A stretch of DNA of 64,000 nt from JBMDXB01 sp048594975 (GCA_048594975.1 JBMDXQ010000024.1:62001-126000); one strand, 5' to 3'; shown: positions 18,335-27,998, counted from the first letter of the stretch. A program made the numbers and translations. The notes: generated by a model not told the origin, from the letters alone.

Positions 18335-20872
18335 ATGCGATACACCATTCCGGTCCTCTGTTCGCTGCTCGCCGCGGTCGGCACGAGCGTGGGCCACACG
18401 CAGTCGGGCGGCGCCACGCCGGACTACCCGGTGCAGCCGGTGCCGTTCACCCGCGTGCACCTCAACGACGTGTTCTGGTCGCCGCGGATCGAGACGAACC
18501 GGACGGCCAGCATCCCGGCCGCCTTCGAGCAGTGCGAGCTCACCGGGCGCGTCGACCACTTCGTGCGCGCGGCGAAGGCGCTGCGCGGCGACAAGCTGGA
18601 GAACACGGAGCCGCCCGGGTACCCGTTCGACGACACCGACATCTACAAGGTCATCGAGGGCGCCTCGTATGCGCTGAGCGTCACGCCGGATCCGAAGCTC
18701 GAGGCCTACGTCGACGGCCTGATCGAGAAGATCGCGGCCGCGCAGGAGCCGGACGGGTATCTCTACACCACCCGGACGATCAACCCGAAGAAGCCGCACC
18801 CGTGGGCCGGCCCGGATCGCTGGGTGCTCGAGCGCGACGACAGCCACGAGCTGTACAACCTCGGACACATGATCGAGGCGGCGGTCGCGCATCACCTCGC
18901 GACCGGGAAGAAGACCTTCCTGAACGTCACGATCAAGGCCGCCGATCTGCTCGTGCGCACGTTCGGCCCGGGCAAGCGCTCGACCTGGCCCGGCCACCAG
19001 ATCACCGAGATGGCGCTCGTGCGGTTGTATCGCCTGACCGGCAACGAACAGTACCTGAAGCTCGCCCGGTTCTTCCTCGACGAACGTGGCCCCGGACCGG
19101 ATCCGGCCAAGCCGACGATCTTCCCCGGCGGCGAACGGGCAAACCCGCGCGGCCTGACCTACAACCAGGCGCACACGAAGGTCGTCGACCAGGGCGAGCC
19201 AGTAGGCCACGCGGTGCGTGCCACGTACATGTACTCGGGACTGACCGACGTCGCCGCGCTCACCGGCGACGAGAAGATGCGCGCGGCGAGCAAACGCATC
19301 TGGGATCACCTGATGACCAGCAAGCTGTACATCACCGGCGGCATCGGAGCGACCGGCAGCGGCGAAGCGTTCGGCCGGCCGTACGAGCTGCCAAACATGT
19401 CGGCGTACAACGAGACCTGCGCGTCGGTCGGCATGGACTACTGGGCGCACCGCCTGTTCCTGCTCGAGGGGGACGCGCAGTACATCGACGTCATGGAGCG
19501 CACGCTGTTCAACGGCCTGATCTCCGGCGTGTCGCTGGACGGCAAGACGTTCTTCTATCCCAACCCGCTCGAATCGATCGGGCAGCACGCGCGCAGCCCG
19601 TGGTTCGGGGTCGCCTGCTGCCCGGGCAACATCACCCGTTTCATGGCCTCGGTGCCCGGCTACCTGTATGCGCAGAAGGGCGACGTGCTCTACGTGAACC
19701 TGTTTGCCGCTGGCGCCGCCGATATCGACCTCGCGGGCGGCAAGGTCAAGGTGGCGCAGGAGACGCGCTACCCCTGGGACGGCGCGATCAAGATGACCCT
19801 CACGCCGACGCGGGCGCGGTCGTTCACGGTCAACGTGCGCATCCCCGGCTGGGCACGAAACCAGCCGGTACCGACGGATCTCTATCGATTCCTCGACACC
19901 AATCCCGAGACGGCGACCGTCCGGGTGAACGGCCGTCCGGTGGACATGAAGCTCGACAAGGGCTACGTGTCGATCGCGCGCAGGTGGCGGCCCGGCGACG
20001 TCGTCGAAGTGCACCTGCCGATGCCGGTCCGCCGCGTCGTGGCGCACGCGAACGTCGAAGCGGATCGCGACCGCGTCGCGCTCCAGCGCGGGCCGATCGT
20101 CTTCGCGGCCGAGTGGCCCGACAACCCCACCGGCAAGGTCCGCAACATCGTCCTGCCGGACACCGCCGCGCTCACCGTGCAGTTCCGCCCGGACCTGCTC
20201 CGGGGCGTCGCCGTCATCAGGGGGGAGGCGTTCGGCCTCGCGAAGGACCAGCAGGGGGGCGTCAAGAAGACGGAGCAGCCGTTCATGGCTGTTCCCTATG
20301 CGACGTGGGCGAACCGCGGCCGGGGCGAGATGGCGGTGTGGCTCGCGCGCGTCGATTCGGCCGCCAGGCCGACTCCGTATCCGACGCTGGCGACGACGAG
20401 CACGATCGCCGCCTCGCCGATCCGTGGCCGCGGCAAGAACCCGCGCAACATGATCGACGGCGAGGAGCCGGCGAGCTCCGCCGACCCCACGTCCTACTTC
20501 GACTGGTGGCCGGTGCAGGGCTGGAACGCCGCCTGCGATCAGGAGCCGGCACCGGGCCAGGGGCAGCGCCGCCAGTGCACTAAAGGCGAGTGGATCGAGA
20601 TGACCTTCAAGGCGCCGGCCACCGTGTCACGGTCGGAGATCTACTGGTTCGACGACACCGGACGCGGCGGCGTGCGCGTTCCCGCGTCCTGGAAGCTGCT
20701 CTACAAGGACGGCGACACGTGGAAGCCGGTCGAGACACCTGATGCGTTCGCCGTCGAACGCGACGCGTGGAACGTCGTCACGTTCAAGCCAGTGGCGACG
20801 GGCGCGCTGCGGCTGGAAGTCGTGATGCAGTCGGGCTTCTCGGCCGGCGTGCAGGAGTGGAAGGTGAAGTAG
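18335..20872 (+). CDS. GH127 (DUF1680) beta-L-arabinofuranosidase, exported
   Basis: An 845-residue secreted glycosidase predicted to cleave beta-L-arabinofuranosides, for example from hydroxyproline-linked arabinans or arabinan side chains. The signal peptide is MRYTIPVLCSLLAAVGTSVG. The (alpha/alpha)6-barrel motifs VHLNDVFWSPRIETNR and GYLYTT are present. The family's zinc-cysteine active site is visible as Glu360 and Cys362 (YNETCASVG) with Cys428-Cys429 (VACCPGN), where one Cys is the nucleophile. A C-terminal discoidin-like segment of about 130 residues (KGEWIEMTFKAPATVSRSEI...) may bind carbohydrate. It lies 137 bases after the transporter gene on the same strand and probably belongs to its regulon. 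Confidence 0.92.
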   Translation: MRYTIPVLCSLLAAVGTSVGHTQSGGATPDYPVQPVPFTRVHLNDVFWSPRIETNRTASIPAAFEQCELTGRVDHFVRAAKALRGDKLENTEPPGYPFDDTDIYKVIEGASYALSVTPDPKLEAYVDGLIEKIAAAQEPDGYLYTTRTINPKKPHPWAGPDRWVLERDDSHELYNLGHMIEAAVAHHLATGKKTFLNVTIKAADLLVRTFGPGKRSTWPGHQITEMALVRLYRLTGNEQYLKLARFFLDERGPGPDPAKPTIFPGGERANPRGLTYNQAHTKVVDQGEPVGHAVRATYMYSGLTDVAALTGDEKMRAASKRIWDHLMTSKLYITGGIGATGSGEAFGRPYELPNMSAYNETCASVGMDYWAHRLFLLEGDAQYIDVMERTLFNGLISGVSLDGKTFFYPNPLESIGQHARSPWFGVACCPGNITRFMASVPGYLYAQKGDVLYVNLFAAGAADIDLAGGKVKVAQETRYPWDGAIKMTLTPTRARSFTVNVRIPGWARNQPVPTDLYRFLDTNPETATVRVNGRPVDMKLDKGYVSIARRWRPGDVVEVHLPMPVRRVVAHANVEADRDRVALQRGPIVFAAEWPDNPTGKVRNIVLPDTAALTVQFRPDLLRGVAVIRGEAFGLAKDQQGGVKKTEQPFMAVPYATWANRGRGEMAVWLARVDSAARPTPYPTLATTSTIAASPIRGRGKNPRNMIDGEEPASSADPTSYFDWWPVQGWNAACDQEPAPGQGQRRQCTKGEWIEMTFKAPATVSRSEIYWFDDTGRGGVRVPASWKLLYKDGDTWKPVETPDAFAVERDAWNVVTFKPVATGALRLEVVMQSGFSAGVQEWKVK

Positions 20873-20910
20873 CCGGTGCGTTGAACGACGCCCCAGGTGT
20901 CCACCGACCG

Positions 20911-20997
20911 AAGCGAGGCGGCGTGCGCGAAGCGCGACCGCGAGCGCAGCGAGCGTGAAGCGCGTGGGGGTGGGGCCCCACGCGCCCTGAACAATGC
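20911..20997. repeat. Dispersed G+C-rich repeat, copy A
   Basis: Contains GAGCGCAGCGAGCGTGA and GTGGGGCCCCACGCGC and ends GAACAATGCT. A related copy lies at 49374-49466 (GAGCGACGCGAGCGTAC, GGGGCGCCACGCGC, ending GAAGAATGCT) and a more diverged one at 63741-63828. All three sit directly after the 3' end of a plus-strand gene. The palindromic GGGGCCCC core suggests a REP-like element or a family of terminators. Confidence 0.5.
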
Positions 20998-21000
20998 TAG

Positions 21001-21036
21001 GCAGGGTGCTGGGCAGGGTGCTGGGCAGGGTGCTGG
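21001..21036. repeat. 12-bp tandem repeat, three units
   Basis: Three perfect units of GCAGGGTGCTGG, followed by a partial fourth (GTGCTGG). It fills the intergenic gap between the GH127 gene and the alpha/beta-hydrolase gene together with copy A of the dispersed repeat. The rest of the gap to 21163 is rich in GCAC/GTGC words; no promoter was recognised. Confidence 0.8.
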
Positions 21037-21163
21037 GTGCTGGGCACAGTGCGGGTATACCCTCCACAGCACGGGCACCAGGCACCGGTATCTTGCACGG
21101 CACGTGGACCTGCCCACCACCGGGCACCATGCACATGCACACGTGCACTCATGCACCGTGCGC

Positions 21164-22063
21164 TCACCTGAGGAGCGACACCAGCGTATCGCGGACGGTT
21201 GGCCAGGCGGTCGACGTCGGGGCGATGACCTCGAAGTGGCCACCCGGCACCTCGATGATCTCCGCACGATCCCCTGCCTTCGTCGCCCTGGCGACGTACA
21301 TCTCGCGCTCCGGCGGCGGCATGACCCCGTCCTCGACGCCGACGATCAGCACCTGGCGGACACCAAACGGTAGCAGTTCCGCCGGCGAGCCCTGGGCGTA
21401 GCGCTCCGCGACCGCCTCCGGCGGACCGCCCATCAGCTGATCGATCACCGGCGCGCCGCAGATCCTCTCGTCGTAGGTGCGGAAGGCGCGCAGATCGCCC
21501 GGGCCGCCGAGTGCGACCGCGGCCCGCAGGCGCAGCGGCGACGGCCGGTAGAGGACACTCCCCTGCGGCAGCCGCGCGCGCGCCGCCGCCCAGAGCGCCA
21601 GGTGCGCGCCCGCGGAGTGGCCGACGACGAGCGCACGCGAGAGGTCGAGGGGGTACTTGTCCGCCATCTGACGAAGCGCATCGGTGGCGTCGCCGATGTC
21701 CGCGAACGTGCCCGGCCACCCGCCGCCCGCGTGGTCCAGCCGGCGGTACTCGACGTTCCAGGACGCGACGCCGGCGTCGCGCAGCGCGTCCGCGAGCGCC
21801 GCCGTGTTCTGCAGCGTGGCGAACTTCGACACCCAGCAGCCGCCGTGAATGACGACCGCGACGGGGAATGGACCGCGGCCCTCAGGCAGCCGCAGGTCGC
21901 CGAACTGCAGGTCATTCCGTCCGTACGGGATGCGTGCCTCGGCAGCCTTCGACGCCAGCGCGTCGATATCGCGCGGGCCCAGCCGTCGTACCTGCTGCGG
22001 CAGCGCGTAGGCTCCACCTGTCAGGGCGAGCACGACGGCGAGGGCGCCAAGCCGGCCGCTCAT
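21164..22063 (-). CDS. Secreted alpha/beta-hydrolase (carbohydrate-esterase-like)
   Basis: A 299-residue serine hydrolase, probably an esterase or de-acylase for plant-polymer side groups. It starts MSGRLGALAVVLALTGGAYA, a signal peptide, which is why ATG 22063 is preferred to the longer frame beginning at 22207. Oxyanion-hole motif VIHGGCW, nucleophile Ser in VVGHSAGAHLALW, probable Asp in VGVEDGVMPPP and His in PGGHFEV are all visible. It follows the GH39 gene on the same strand, whose stop lies about 116 bases upstream, so it may be the second gene of that operon. Confidence 0.85.
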   Translation of the reverse strand: MSGRLGALAVVLALTGGAYALPQQVRRLGPRDIDALASKAAEARIPYGRNDLQFGDLRLPEGRGPFPVAVVIHGGCWVSKFATLQNTAALADALRDAGVASWNVEYRRLDHAGGGWPGTFADIGDATDALRQMADKYPLDLSRALVVGHSAGAHLALWAAARARLPQGSVLYRPSPLRLRAAVALGGPGDLRAFRTYDERICGAPVIDQLMGGPPEAVAERYAQGSPAELLPFGVRQVLIVGVEDGVMPPPEREMYVARATKAGDRAEIIEVPGGHFEVIAPTSTAWPTVRDTLVSLLR

Positions 22064-22178
22064 CTGGATGCTGGCCCGGCGGAGGAGAACGGAAACACGT
22101 CGGACTCGAGCTGACGGTCGATCGTGTTCGGCATAGGTGAGCGGATGATGCCAACAGGTGCGGCGGCGCACCCCGTCT

Positions 22179-23882
22179 TCACTGCTCGATGACGAGCAGC
22201 GACACACCCTGGCGCGGCAGCGTGAACGTCAGCAGCAGCCGGCCCTGCTCGACCTGCAGACGCCGCGGCGGCGCGAGCGTCTGCAGCTTGCCCGCGCGTT
22301 CCAGCCGGGCGACCTGCACCTGTGTCGGCGTCTGCGGCGACCCCATCTGCTTCCACGCCTGATAGGCGTTGCTGTGGTCGGCGTCGATGCGGTAGTGCGT
22401 GACGGTGGCGCGCCCGTTCGGCAATCCCTCGATCGTCAGTTCCACGTCCGCCGCCGCCGCCGGCAGGTCGTCGTCGTGGTAGTTCCACGCCAGGACGGTG
22501 ACGCCGCGCCCGAGGCGGGCGGCCAGCGCATGGACATCGGGCGCCTCGCGCACGCCACCGTCGCGGATGGCTCCGATCGTCGCGGCGCTCGAGCTCTCGA
22601 CGCGCAGCCGGTCGCCCGACATCTTCCCGAGCATCCGGAACACGTTGAGCACCGGCTTGTCGATCCCGTTGGTTGCCAGATCGCGGAATCCGGCGAAGTA
22701 CGGCTGGTCCTCGAATTCGAACGCCCAGGTGACCGATCCCAGCAGGTTCACCCGGTGCAGGTCCGCCAGCTCGTACGTGCGGGCGAGCTGCGCCGCCGTA
22801 TAGCTCGAATACATCGTACCGTTCCGGTAGGCGTTCTCCGGGTTGGTGGCGACCGAACAGGCGGCGCAGCCTTCGGGATCCGATTCGCCGATCACGATCG
22901 GGATGTTCTTCAGCTCGGGGAACGACGCGGCGATGCGGAAGCCGTTCGAGATCGCCCGCAGGTGGCTGCTGATTCCCATCCGGACGTGGCCGTCGACGAC
23001 GCGCGAGGCGCCCTTGGCGTGGAAGGCGACGAACTCGAGCGGCGAGCCGGTCTTGCCGGTGACGTAGTTGGTGCCGCGCAGGCAGTGCTCGATGAAGTCC
23101 GTCAGGAGCTTCTGCGTGCGTTCGCCGAGCGGACCGGTGACGTGGGGACCGCCGATCCTGCCGGTCGGCAGCGCCCGCTTCAGCCCGTCGGCCGCGAAGT
23201 CGTAGAGCTTCTGATAGTCCTGGGGGGTACCGCGCCAGTACTGGATATCCGGCTCGTTCCACACCTCCCACCACCAGCTCTCGACCTCCGCGCGGCCGTA
23301 GCGTTCGACCGAGTGCTTCACCCACTGGTAGACCAGCTCGCCCCATTTCGCGTAGTCCCGAGGAGGATAGGTCCAGCCGGTGTAGATGCGCGAGTACGGC
23401 AGGCCCGGCTTCCAGTCGTGGCGGTACGGCTGCGGGTTGGTCGAGAGCGCCTCGGGCATGAATCCAATCTCGACGAGCGGCTTCATCTTGCGCTCGACGT
23501 ACGTGTCGAAGATGCGATCGATGATGGTCCAGTCGTACTTCGGACGGCCGTCGCCATCCTCGGTGTAGGCGTTGGTCGAGCCCCACTTCAGGCCCGGCGT
23601 GCCGTCGCCGGACGTCAGCAGGTTGTGCGTGCGGACAAACACCGGCTCGGGGCTGAGCTCCGCCAGTTCGGAGAGGAGCCTCTTCCCGTCCTTCATGTAG
23701 GTGTAGTTCGGCTCGTCGTAACCGAACCATGCCCAGATCGGCGTCATCGGACCGAGTCGAGCGTTCGCGTCGACGCGAAGCGTCACTCTCCCGGTTGGCG
23801 GCGGTGCCTGTGCGGCAGATACGGCGACCCACGCTCCCATCGCAAGTGCGGCGATCAGCAATCGGCCCGGCATGCGGCGCAT
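22179..23882 (-). CDS. GH39-family glycoside hydrolase (beta-xylosidase-like), exported
   Basis: A 567-residue secreted retaining glycosidase of clan A. The signal peptide is MRRMPGRLLIAALAMGAWVAVSAAQ; an ATG three codons later is an alternative start. The clan GH-A signature WWEVWNEPD holds the acid/base Glu (about residue 210) and VIGESDPEG the nucleophile Glu (about 333). The C-terminal region (TVLAWNYHDDDLP...) is the usual GH39 beta-sandwich. Beta-xylosidase is the commonest activity for the family; alpha-L-arabinosidase or iduronidase-like activity is possible. It is encoded divergently from the aldo/keto reductase gene, close to xylB. Confidence 0.87.
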   Translation of the reverse strand: MRRMPGRLLIAALAMGAWVAVSAAQAPPPTGRVTLRVDANARLGPMTPIWAWFGYDEPNYTYMKDGKRLLSELAELSPEPVFVRTHNLLTSGDGTPGLKWGSTNAYTEDGDGRPKYDWTIIDRIFDTYVERKMKPLVEIGFMPEALSTNPQPYRHDWKPGLPYSRIYTGWTYPPRDYAKWGELVYQWVKHSVERYGRAEVESWWWEVWNEPDIQYWRGTPQDYQKLYDFAADGLKRALPTGRIGGPHVTGPLGERTQKLLTDFIEHCLRGTNYVTGKTGSPLEFVAFHAKGASRVVDGHVRMGISSHLRAISNGFRIAASFPELKNIPIVIGESDPEGCAACSVATNPENAYRNGTMYSSYTAAQLARTYELADLHRVNLLGSVTWAFEFEDQPYFAGFRDLATNGIDKPVLNVFRMLGKMSGDRLRVESSSAATIGAIRDGGVREAPDVHALAARLGRGVTVLAWNYHDDDLPAAAADVELTIEGLPNGRATVTHYRIDADHSNAYQAWKQMGSPQTPTQVQVARLERAGKLQTLAPPRRLQVEQGRLLLTFTLPRQGVSLLVIEQ

Positions 23883-24020
23883 TCTTCCACAGGAGCGTCC
23901 GCCAGGGGTGTGGAATCCGCCGCAACGTACGGTCACGCAGCAGCGAAGGGGCGCGAAGGCAGGTGGCGGGAAGCCCGCATGGCGCGATCTGGCGAGGGAA
24001 TTGTGAGAGAGTGTTGACGT

Positions 24021-25007
24021 ATGGAATACCGGCGTCTTGGCCGGACCGACATGACGGTTTCGGCAATCGGGTTCGGCGCCTGGGCGATCGGCGGGGCGTG
24101 GGGCGCCGTGGACGACGAGGACTCGATACGGGCGCTCCACGCCGCCGTCGACGCCGGCGTGAACTTCATCGACACCGCCGACGTGTACGGCGACGGCCGC
24201 AGCGAGCGGCTCGTCGCGCGGCTCCGCCGCGAGCGGCCGCGCGACACCGTCTGGGTGGCGACCAAGGCCGGCCGAAAGCTCCCGCAGCAGGTGTGCGAAG
24301 GCTACACGCGCGAGAACCTGAGCGCGTGGATCGACGAGAGCCTGCGCAACCTGGAGGCGGACGCGCTCGATCTGCTGCAGCTCCATTGCCCGCCGACCGC
24401 GCTCTACGACAACCCGGAAGTATTCGGCATCCTCGACGACCTCGTCAGCGCAGGGAAGCTCCGCTACTACGGCGTGAGCGTCGAGAAGGTGGACGAGGCG
24501 CTCACCGCACTGCGCTACCCGAACGTCCAGAGCATCCAGGTCATCTTCAACATGTTCCGGCTGAAGCCGGCGGAGCGGCTGCTCCCTGCCGCGAAGGAGA
24601 AGCAGGTCGGAATCATCGCCCGGGTGCCGCTGGCGAGCGGGCTGCTGACCGGCACGCTGCGTCGCGACACGGTCTTCGCCGCGGACGATCACCGGGCGTT
24701 CAACCGCGACGGCGCGGCGTTCGACAAGGGTGAAACGCTGTCGGGCGTGCCGTACGAAGCCGGGCTCGATGCCGTGGAAGAACTGAACCTGTTGGTACGC
24801 CCCGGGGCCACGCTAGCGCAGACCGCCCTGCGCTGGATCCTGATGTTCCAGGCCGTGACGTGCGCGATTCCTGGTGCGCGCAGCGAGCGCCAGGCGCGCG
24901 AGAACGCCGCGGCGGCACTGCTGCCGCCGCTGTCGGACGCCGACATGGCGGCCGTCCGGGACGTCTACGACCGCCGCATCCGCGCCCATGTGCACGCGAG
25001 CTGGTAA
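24021..25007 (+). CDS. Aldo/keto reductase
   Basis: A 328-residue NADPH-dependent oxidoreductase with an (alpha/beta)8 barrel. The catalytic tetrad is visible: Asp and Tyr in FIDTADVYGDG (about residues 52 and 57), Lys in VATKAGRK (about 81), and His in LLQLHCPPTALYD (about 119). ARVPLASGLLTGTL and AIPGARSERQARENAAA match the cofactor-binding regions of the YhdN-like or L-glyceraldehyde/voltage-channel-beta-like subgroup. Its position 125 bases before xylulokinase suggests a role in pentose or aldose interconversion, but the substrate is not determined by sequence. Confidence 0.88.
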   Translation: MEYRRLGRTDMTVSAIGFGAWAIGGAWGAVDDEDSIRALHAAVDAGVNFIDTADVYGDGRSERLVARLRRERPRDTVWVATKAGRKLPQQVCEGYTRENLSAWIDESLRNLEADALDLLQLHCPPTALYDNPEVFGILDDLVSAGKLRYYGVSVEKVDEALTALRYPNVQSIQVIFNMFRLKPAERLLPAAKEKQVGIIARVPLASGLLTGTLRRDTVFAADDHRAFNRDGAAFDKGETLSGVPYEAGLDAVEELNLLVRPGATLAQTALRWILMFQAVTCAIPGARSERQARENAAAALLPPLSDADMAAVRDVYDRRIRAHVHASW

Positions 25008-25119
25008 TCGCAGAGGACCGAGATCGCAGGAACATGGAGCAGACTGGCTGGCCAGCTGCGTGCGCGTCGAGTGCCACGTGTCGCGCTCCCGGCCATCCGG
25101 CTTCGATTCTCGAGTCCTG

Positions 25120-25125
25120 TAGAAT
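25120..25125 (+). promoter_or_regulatory. -10-like element positioned for a leaderless xylB transcript
   Basis: TAGAAT ends exactly 6 bases before the GTG start at 25132, so transcription would begin at or next to the start codon. No purine-rich ribosome-binding site precedes the GTG. The same spacing is seen at 31687, 38320 and 46308. Confidence 0.4.
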
Positions 25126-25131
25126 CCCCGC

Positions 25132-26718
25132 GTGCCCTACTACCTTGGATTCGACTGCAGTACCCAGAGCCTGACTGCGATCGTCGTTGCAGCCGGCGGC
25201 GACGAGCGCCGCGTCGTCTTCGAGCATTCCCTCAGTTTCGACAGCGAGTTCCCCGAGTGCGGGACCACCAACGGCGTCGTGCGCGGGACGGATCCGCGCG
25301 AGGTGTGGTCATCGCCGCTCATGTGGGCGGACGCGCTGGACCGGATGATGGCCATCGTCTCGCGCGAGGGCGGGTTCGACCTCTCGCAGCTCGCCGCCGT
25401 GTCCGGCTCCGGCCAGCAGCACGGGAGCGTCTACCTCGCCGCGGCCGCGCAGCACGCCTGGCAGGCGCTCGATCCGAAACAGCCGCTCGCCCGCCAGCTG
25501 CGCGGCACGTTCGCCCGCGAGCAGTCGCCGGTCTGGATGGACGAGAGCACGCGCCCGCAGTGCGATGCGATCGAGCGGGCGGTCGGCGGACCGGAGGCGC
25601 TGGCGCAGCTGACCGGATCGGTGGCCACCGAGCGGTTCACCGGGCCGCAAATCCGCAAGTTCTACGAGACGCGTCCCGACGCGTACGTGCGCACCTGGCG
25701 CATCCACCTGGTGAGCTCGTACCTGGCGTCGCTGCTCGCCGGAGGTGACGCGCCGGTCGATCCGGGCGACGGCGCCGGCATGAACCTGATGGACATCCGT
25801 TCGCGGCACTGGGCGCCGCCCGCGCTGGACGCCACCGCGCCCGACCTGGCGGCCAAACTGCCGCGGATCGACGCGTCGTGGGCGGTCGTCGGCCCGCTCG
25901 CGCCGTACTGGCAGACCCGCTACGGCTTCCCCGCCGCCCAGGTGATTGCCTGGTCGGGCGACAATCCGTGCAGCGTGGTCGGCAGCGGGCTGTTCCACGA
26001 GGGAGCGGTGGCCATCTCGCTCGGCACCAGCGACACGCTCTTCATCCTGACGCCCGAGCCGCGCATTTCGGCGTCGGGCTCGAACGTGTTCGGCTCCCCG
26101 ACCGGCGGCTACATGAGCCTGATCTGCTTCAAGAACGGATCGCTCGCGCGCGAGCGGATCCGTGACGCGCACGGGCTCGACTGGGAAGGGTTCTCCCGGG
26201 CGCTGCGCGCAACGCCGCCTGGCAACGGCGGCGCGCTGATGCTGCCCTGGTTCGATCCGGAGATCACACCGCGCGTGGACCGCCCGGCGGTCCATCGCCG
26301 CGAGCTCGACCCATCGGACGCCTCGCGCAATGTCCGCGCCGTCGTCGAGGCGCAGATGATGTCGATGGCCAACCACTCGGCGGCGGTGACCGGCGGCCAC
26401 GTTACTCGCGTCCTCGCCGCGGGCGGCGCCTCAGCGAACCGCGACGTCCTGCAGGTGATTGCCGATGTCTTCGGAGCGGCGGTGTACCGCGCGGGGTCGG
26501 GCAACGCGGCGTGCCTCGGCGCGGCGCTGCGTGCGTTTCACGCGGACCAGCGCTCCCGCGGCAACGAGCTGACCTGGGACGAGGTCGGCCGCAGCCTGAC
26601 TGATCCGGACGACAGCAGCCGCGTCGAGCCGAACCCGGCGCACCAGGCCATCTATGCCGAGGCGCGCCGGAAGTACGCGGAGTTCCAGGATGCGGTCATC
26701 GCTGGACTCCGAACTTGA
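25132..26718 (+). CDS. xylB: Xylulokinase, long eukaryote-like FGGY subtype
   Basis: Phosphorylates D-xylulose to xylulose 5-phosphate. A 528-residue FGGY kinase beginning MPYYLGFDCSTQSLTAIVV (phosphate loop). EFPECGTTNGVV, SGSGQQHGSVYL and WMDESTRPQC match the longer xylulokinase subgroup that includes animal XYLB rather than the short E. coli type. The ATP site is AISLGTSDTLFILT, and the C-terminal signature is RVLAAGGASANRDVLQVIADVFG. GTG is the only start giving the complete phosphate loop. The 3' end overlaps the convergent aldose epimerase gene by 23 bases. No xylose isomerase is nearby, so xylulose must come from a gene elsewhere or from another route. Confidence 0.9.
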   Translation: MPYYLGFDCSTQSLTAIVVAAGGDERRVVFEHSLSFDSEFPECGTTNGVVRGTDPREVWSSPLMWADALDRMMAIVSREGGFDLSQLAAVSGSGQQHGSVYLAAAAQHAWQALDPKQPLARQLRGTFAREQSPVWMDESTRPQCDAIERAVGGPEALAQLTGSVATERFTGPQIRKFYETRPDAYVRTWRIHLVSSYLASLLAGGDAPVDPGDGAGMNLMDIRSRHWAPPALDATAPDLAAKLPRIDASWAVVGPLAPYWQTRYGFPAAQVIAWSGDNPCSVVGSGLFHEGAVAISLGTSDTLFILTPEPRISASGSNVFGSPTGGYMSLICFKNGSLARERIRDAHGLDWEGFSRALRATPPGNGGALMLPWFDPEITPRVDRPAVHRRELDPSDASRNVRAVVEAQMMSMANHSAAVTGGHVTRVLAAGGASANRDVLQVIADVFGAAVYRAGSGNAACLGAALRAFHADQRSRGNELTWDEVGRSLTDPDDSSRVEPNPAHQAIYAEARRKYAEFQDAVIAGLRT

Positions 26719-27889
26719 AGACCGTTCGCGTCTTGTATTGCTGCCCCGGGCGCAGGATCGTCGAGGGGAAGTCCGGTTTGTTCGGCGAATCCGGGTAGTG
26801 CTGCGTCTCCAGGCAGAACCCGGTGCGGTGCGCGTACACGTGTCCGCCCTTGCCGGTGATGCTGCCGTCGAGGAAGTTGCCGGAGTAGAACTGCATCCCC
26901 GGTTCTTCGGTCGAGACCTCGAGTGTCCTGCCGGTCTTGGGCTCGACGACGCGCGCGGCGAGCTGCAGGCCGGAGCCGGCCCGATTCAGTACCCAGTTGT
27001 GGTCGTAGCCTCCGCCCGCTTTGAGCTGCGGGTGACCGGCGGTGATGCGTGCCCCGATCGCCGTCGGCTTGCGAAAGTCGAACGGTGTGCCCTCGACCGC
27101 CGCGAGCTCGCCGGTCGGGATCAGGGTGTCGTCGACCGGCGTGTACCGATCGGCGTTAATCATCAGCTCGTGACCGAGAATGTCGCCCGAACCGTCGCCG
27201 GCGAGGTTGAAGTAGCTGTGCTGCGTGAGGTTCACCGGGGTTGGCTTGTCGGTCGTCGCGTGGTAGTCGACGATCAGCTCGTTCGCATCGGTGAGCGTAT
27301 AGGTCACCGTGACGGACAGGTTCCCCGGATACCCTTCCTCCCCGTCCGGGCTGGTGCGCGTGAACGTGACCGCGTTCTGCCCGGGCACGGCCGCGGTCTT
27401 CCACAGCACCTTGTCGAACCCCTCGAGGCCGCCGTGCAGGTGGTTCGGCCCGTTGTTCTTCGCCAGCGTGTAGACCTTCCCCTCGAGCGTGAACTGCGCC
27501 TTCCCGATGCGGTTGCCGTAGCGGCCGATGATGGCGCCGAAGTAGGGATGATCCTTGAGGTAGCCGTCCAGCCGATCGAAGCCGAGGACGATGTCGGCGA
27601 GGGTGCCGGCGCGGTCCGGCGTCTTGAGCGAAGTGATGATGCCGCCGAGGGCGATCGCCTTTACCTCGATGCCGCTCGCGTTCTTCAGGATGTACGCGTC
27701 GACGGCCGTTCCGCCCGGCATCGTTCCGAATCGTTCGCTGCTCACGAGAGGTCCTTTCGCCTGCTCCGTTGCCGGCGGCGCCTGCGCGGCGGGGACGGCC
27801 TGCTCCGGCGCCTGCGTGCCGCAGGCAGCCGCCGCCGCGATCATCAGCGCCGCCGGGAATGCAAGAGTCGAACGCCTGCACGCCATCAT
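26696..27889 (-). CDS. galM: Aldose 1-epimerase, predicted lipoprotein
   Basis: Interconverts alpha and beta anomers of free aldoses (galactose, xylose, arabinose). It is 397 residues. The N-terminus MMACRRSTLAFPAALMIAAAAACG ends in a lipobox-like AAAC-G, so the enzyme is predicted to be membrane-anchored in the periplasm, where it would prepare sugar for the adjacent importer. Catalytic and substrate residues: NRIGKAQF, NNGPNHLHGG, the LTQHSYFNLAG His, and Glu in MQFYSGNFLD...GFCLETQHYPDS. The start is supported by GGAGGAAG upstream. It is divergent from the ABC-transporter operon and convergent with xylB. Confidence 0.9.
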   Translation of the reverse strand: MMACRRSTLAFPAALMIAAAAACGTQAPEQAVPAAQAPPATEQAKGPLVSSERFGTMPGGTAVDAYILKNASGIEVKAIALGGIITSLKTPDRAGTLADIVLGFDRLDGYLKDHPYFGAIIGRYGNRIGKAQFTLEGKVYTLAKNNGPNHLHGGLEGFDKVLWKTAAVPGQNAVTFTRTSPDGEEGYPGNLSVTVTYTLTDANELIVDYHATTDKPTPVNLTQHSYFNLAGDGSGDILGHELMINADRYTPVDDTLIPTGELAAVEGTPFDFRKPTAIGARITAGHPQLKAGGGYDHNWVLNRAGSGLQLAARVVEPKTGRTLEVSTEEPGMQFYSGNFLDGSITGKGGHVYAHRTGFCLETQHYPDSPNKPDFPSTILRPGQQYKTRTVFKFGVQR

Positions 27890-27998
27890 CGTCACTTCCT
27901 CCGCGCCCGCGCGCGACAGCGTATCACTTCCGAGCGCGTCGCGTGCAAACGACGCCGGCCAGCCGATCCGCCGTAGTAAGATCGCCGGGCCTGCCGAC

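Noticed and set aside
21001..21163. Possible CRISPR array from tandem repeats near 21,000
   Set aside because: Units are 12 bases, contiguous and without spacers.
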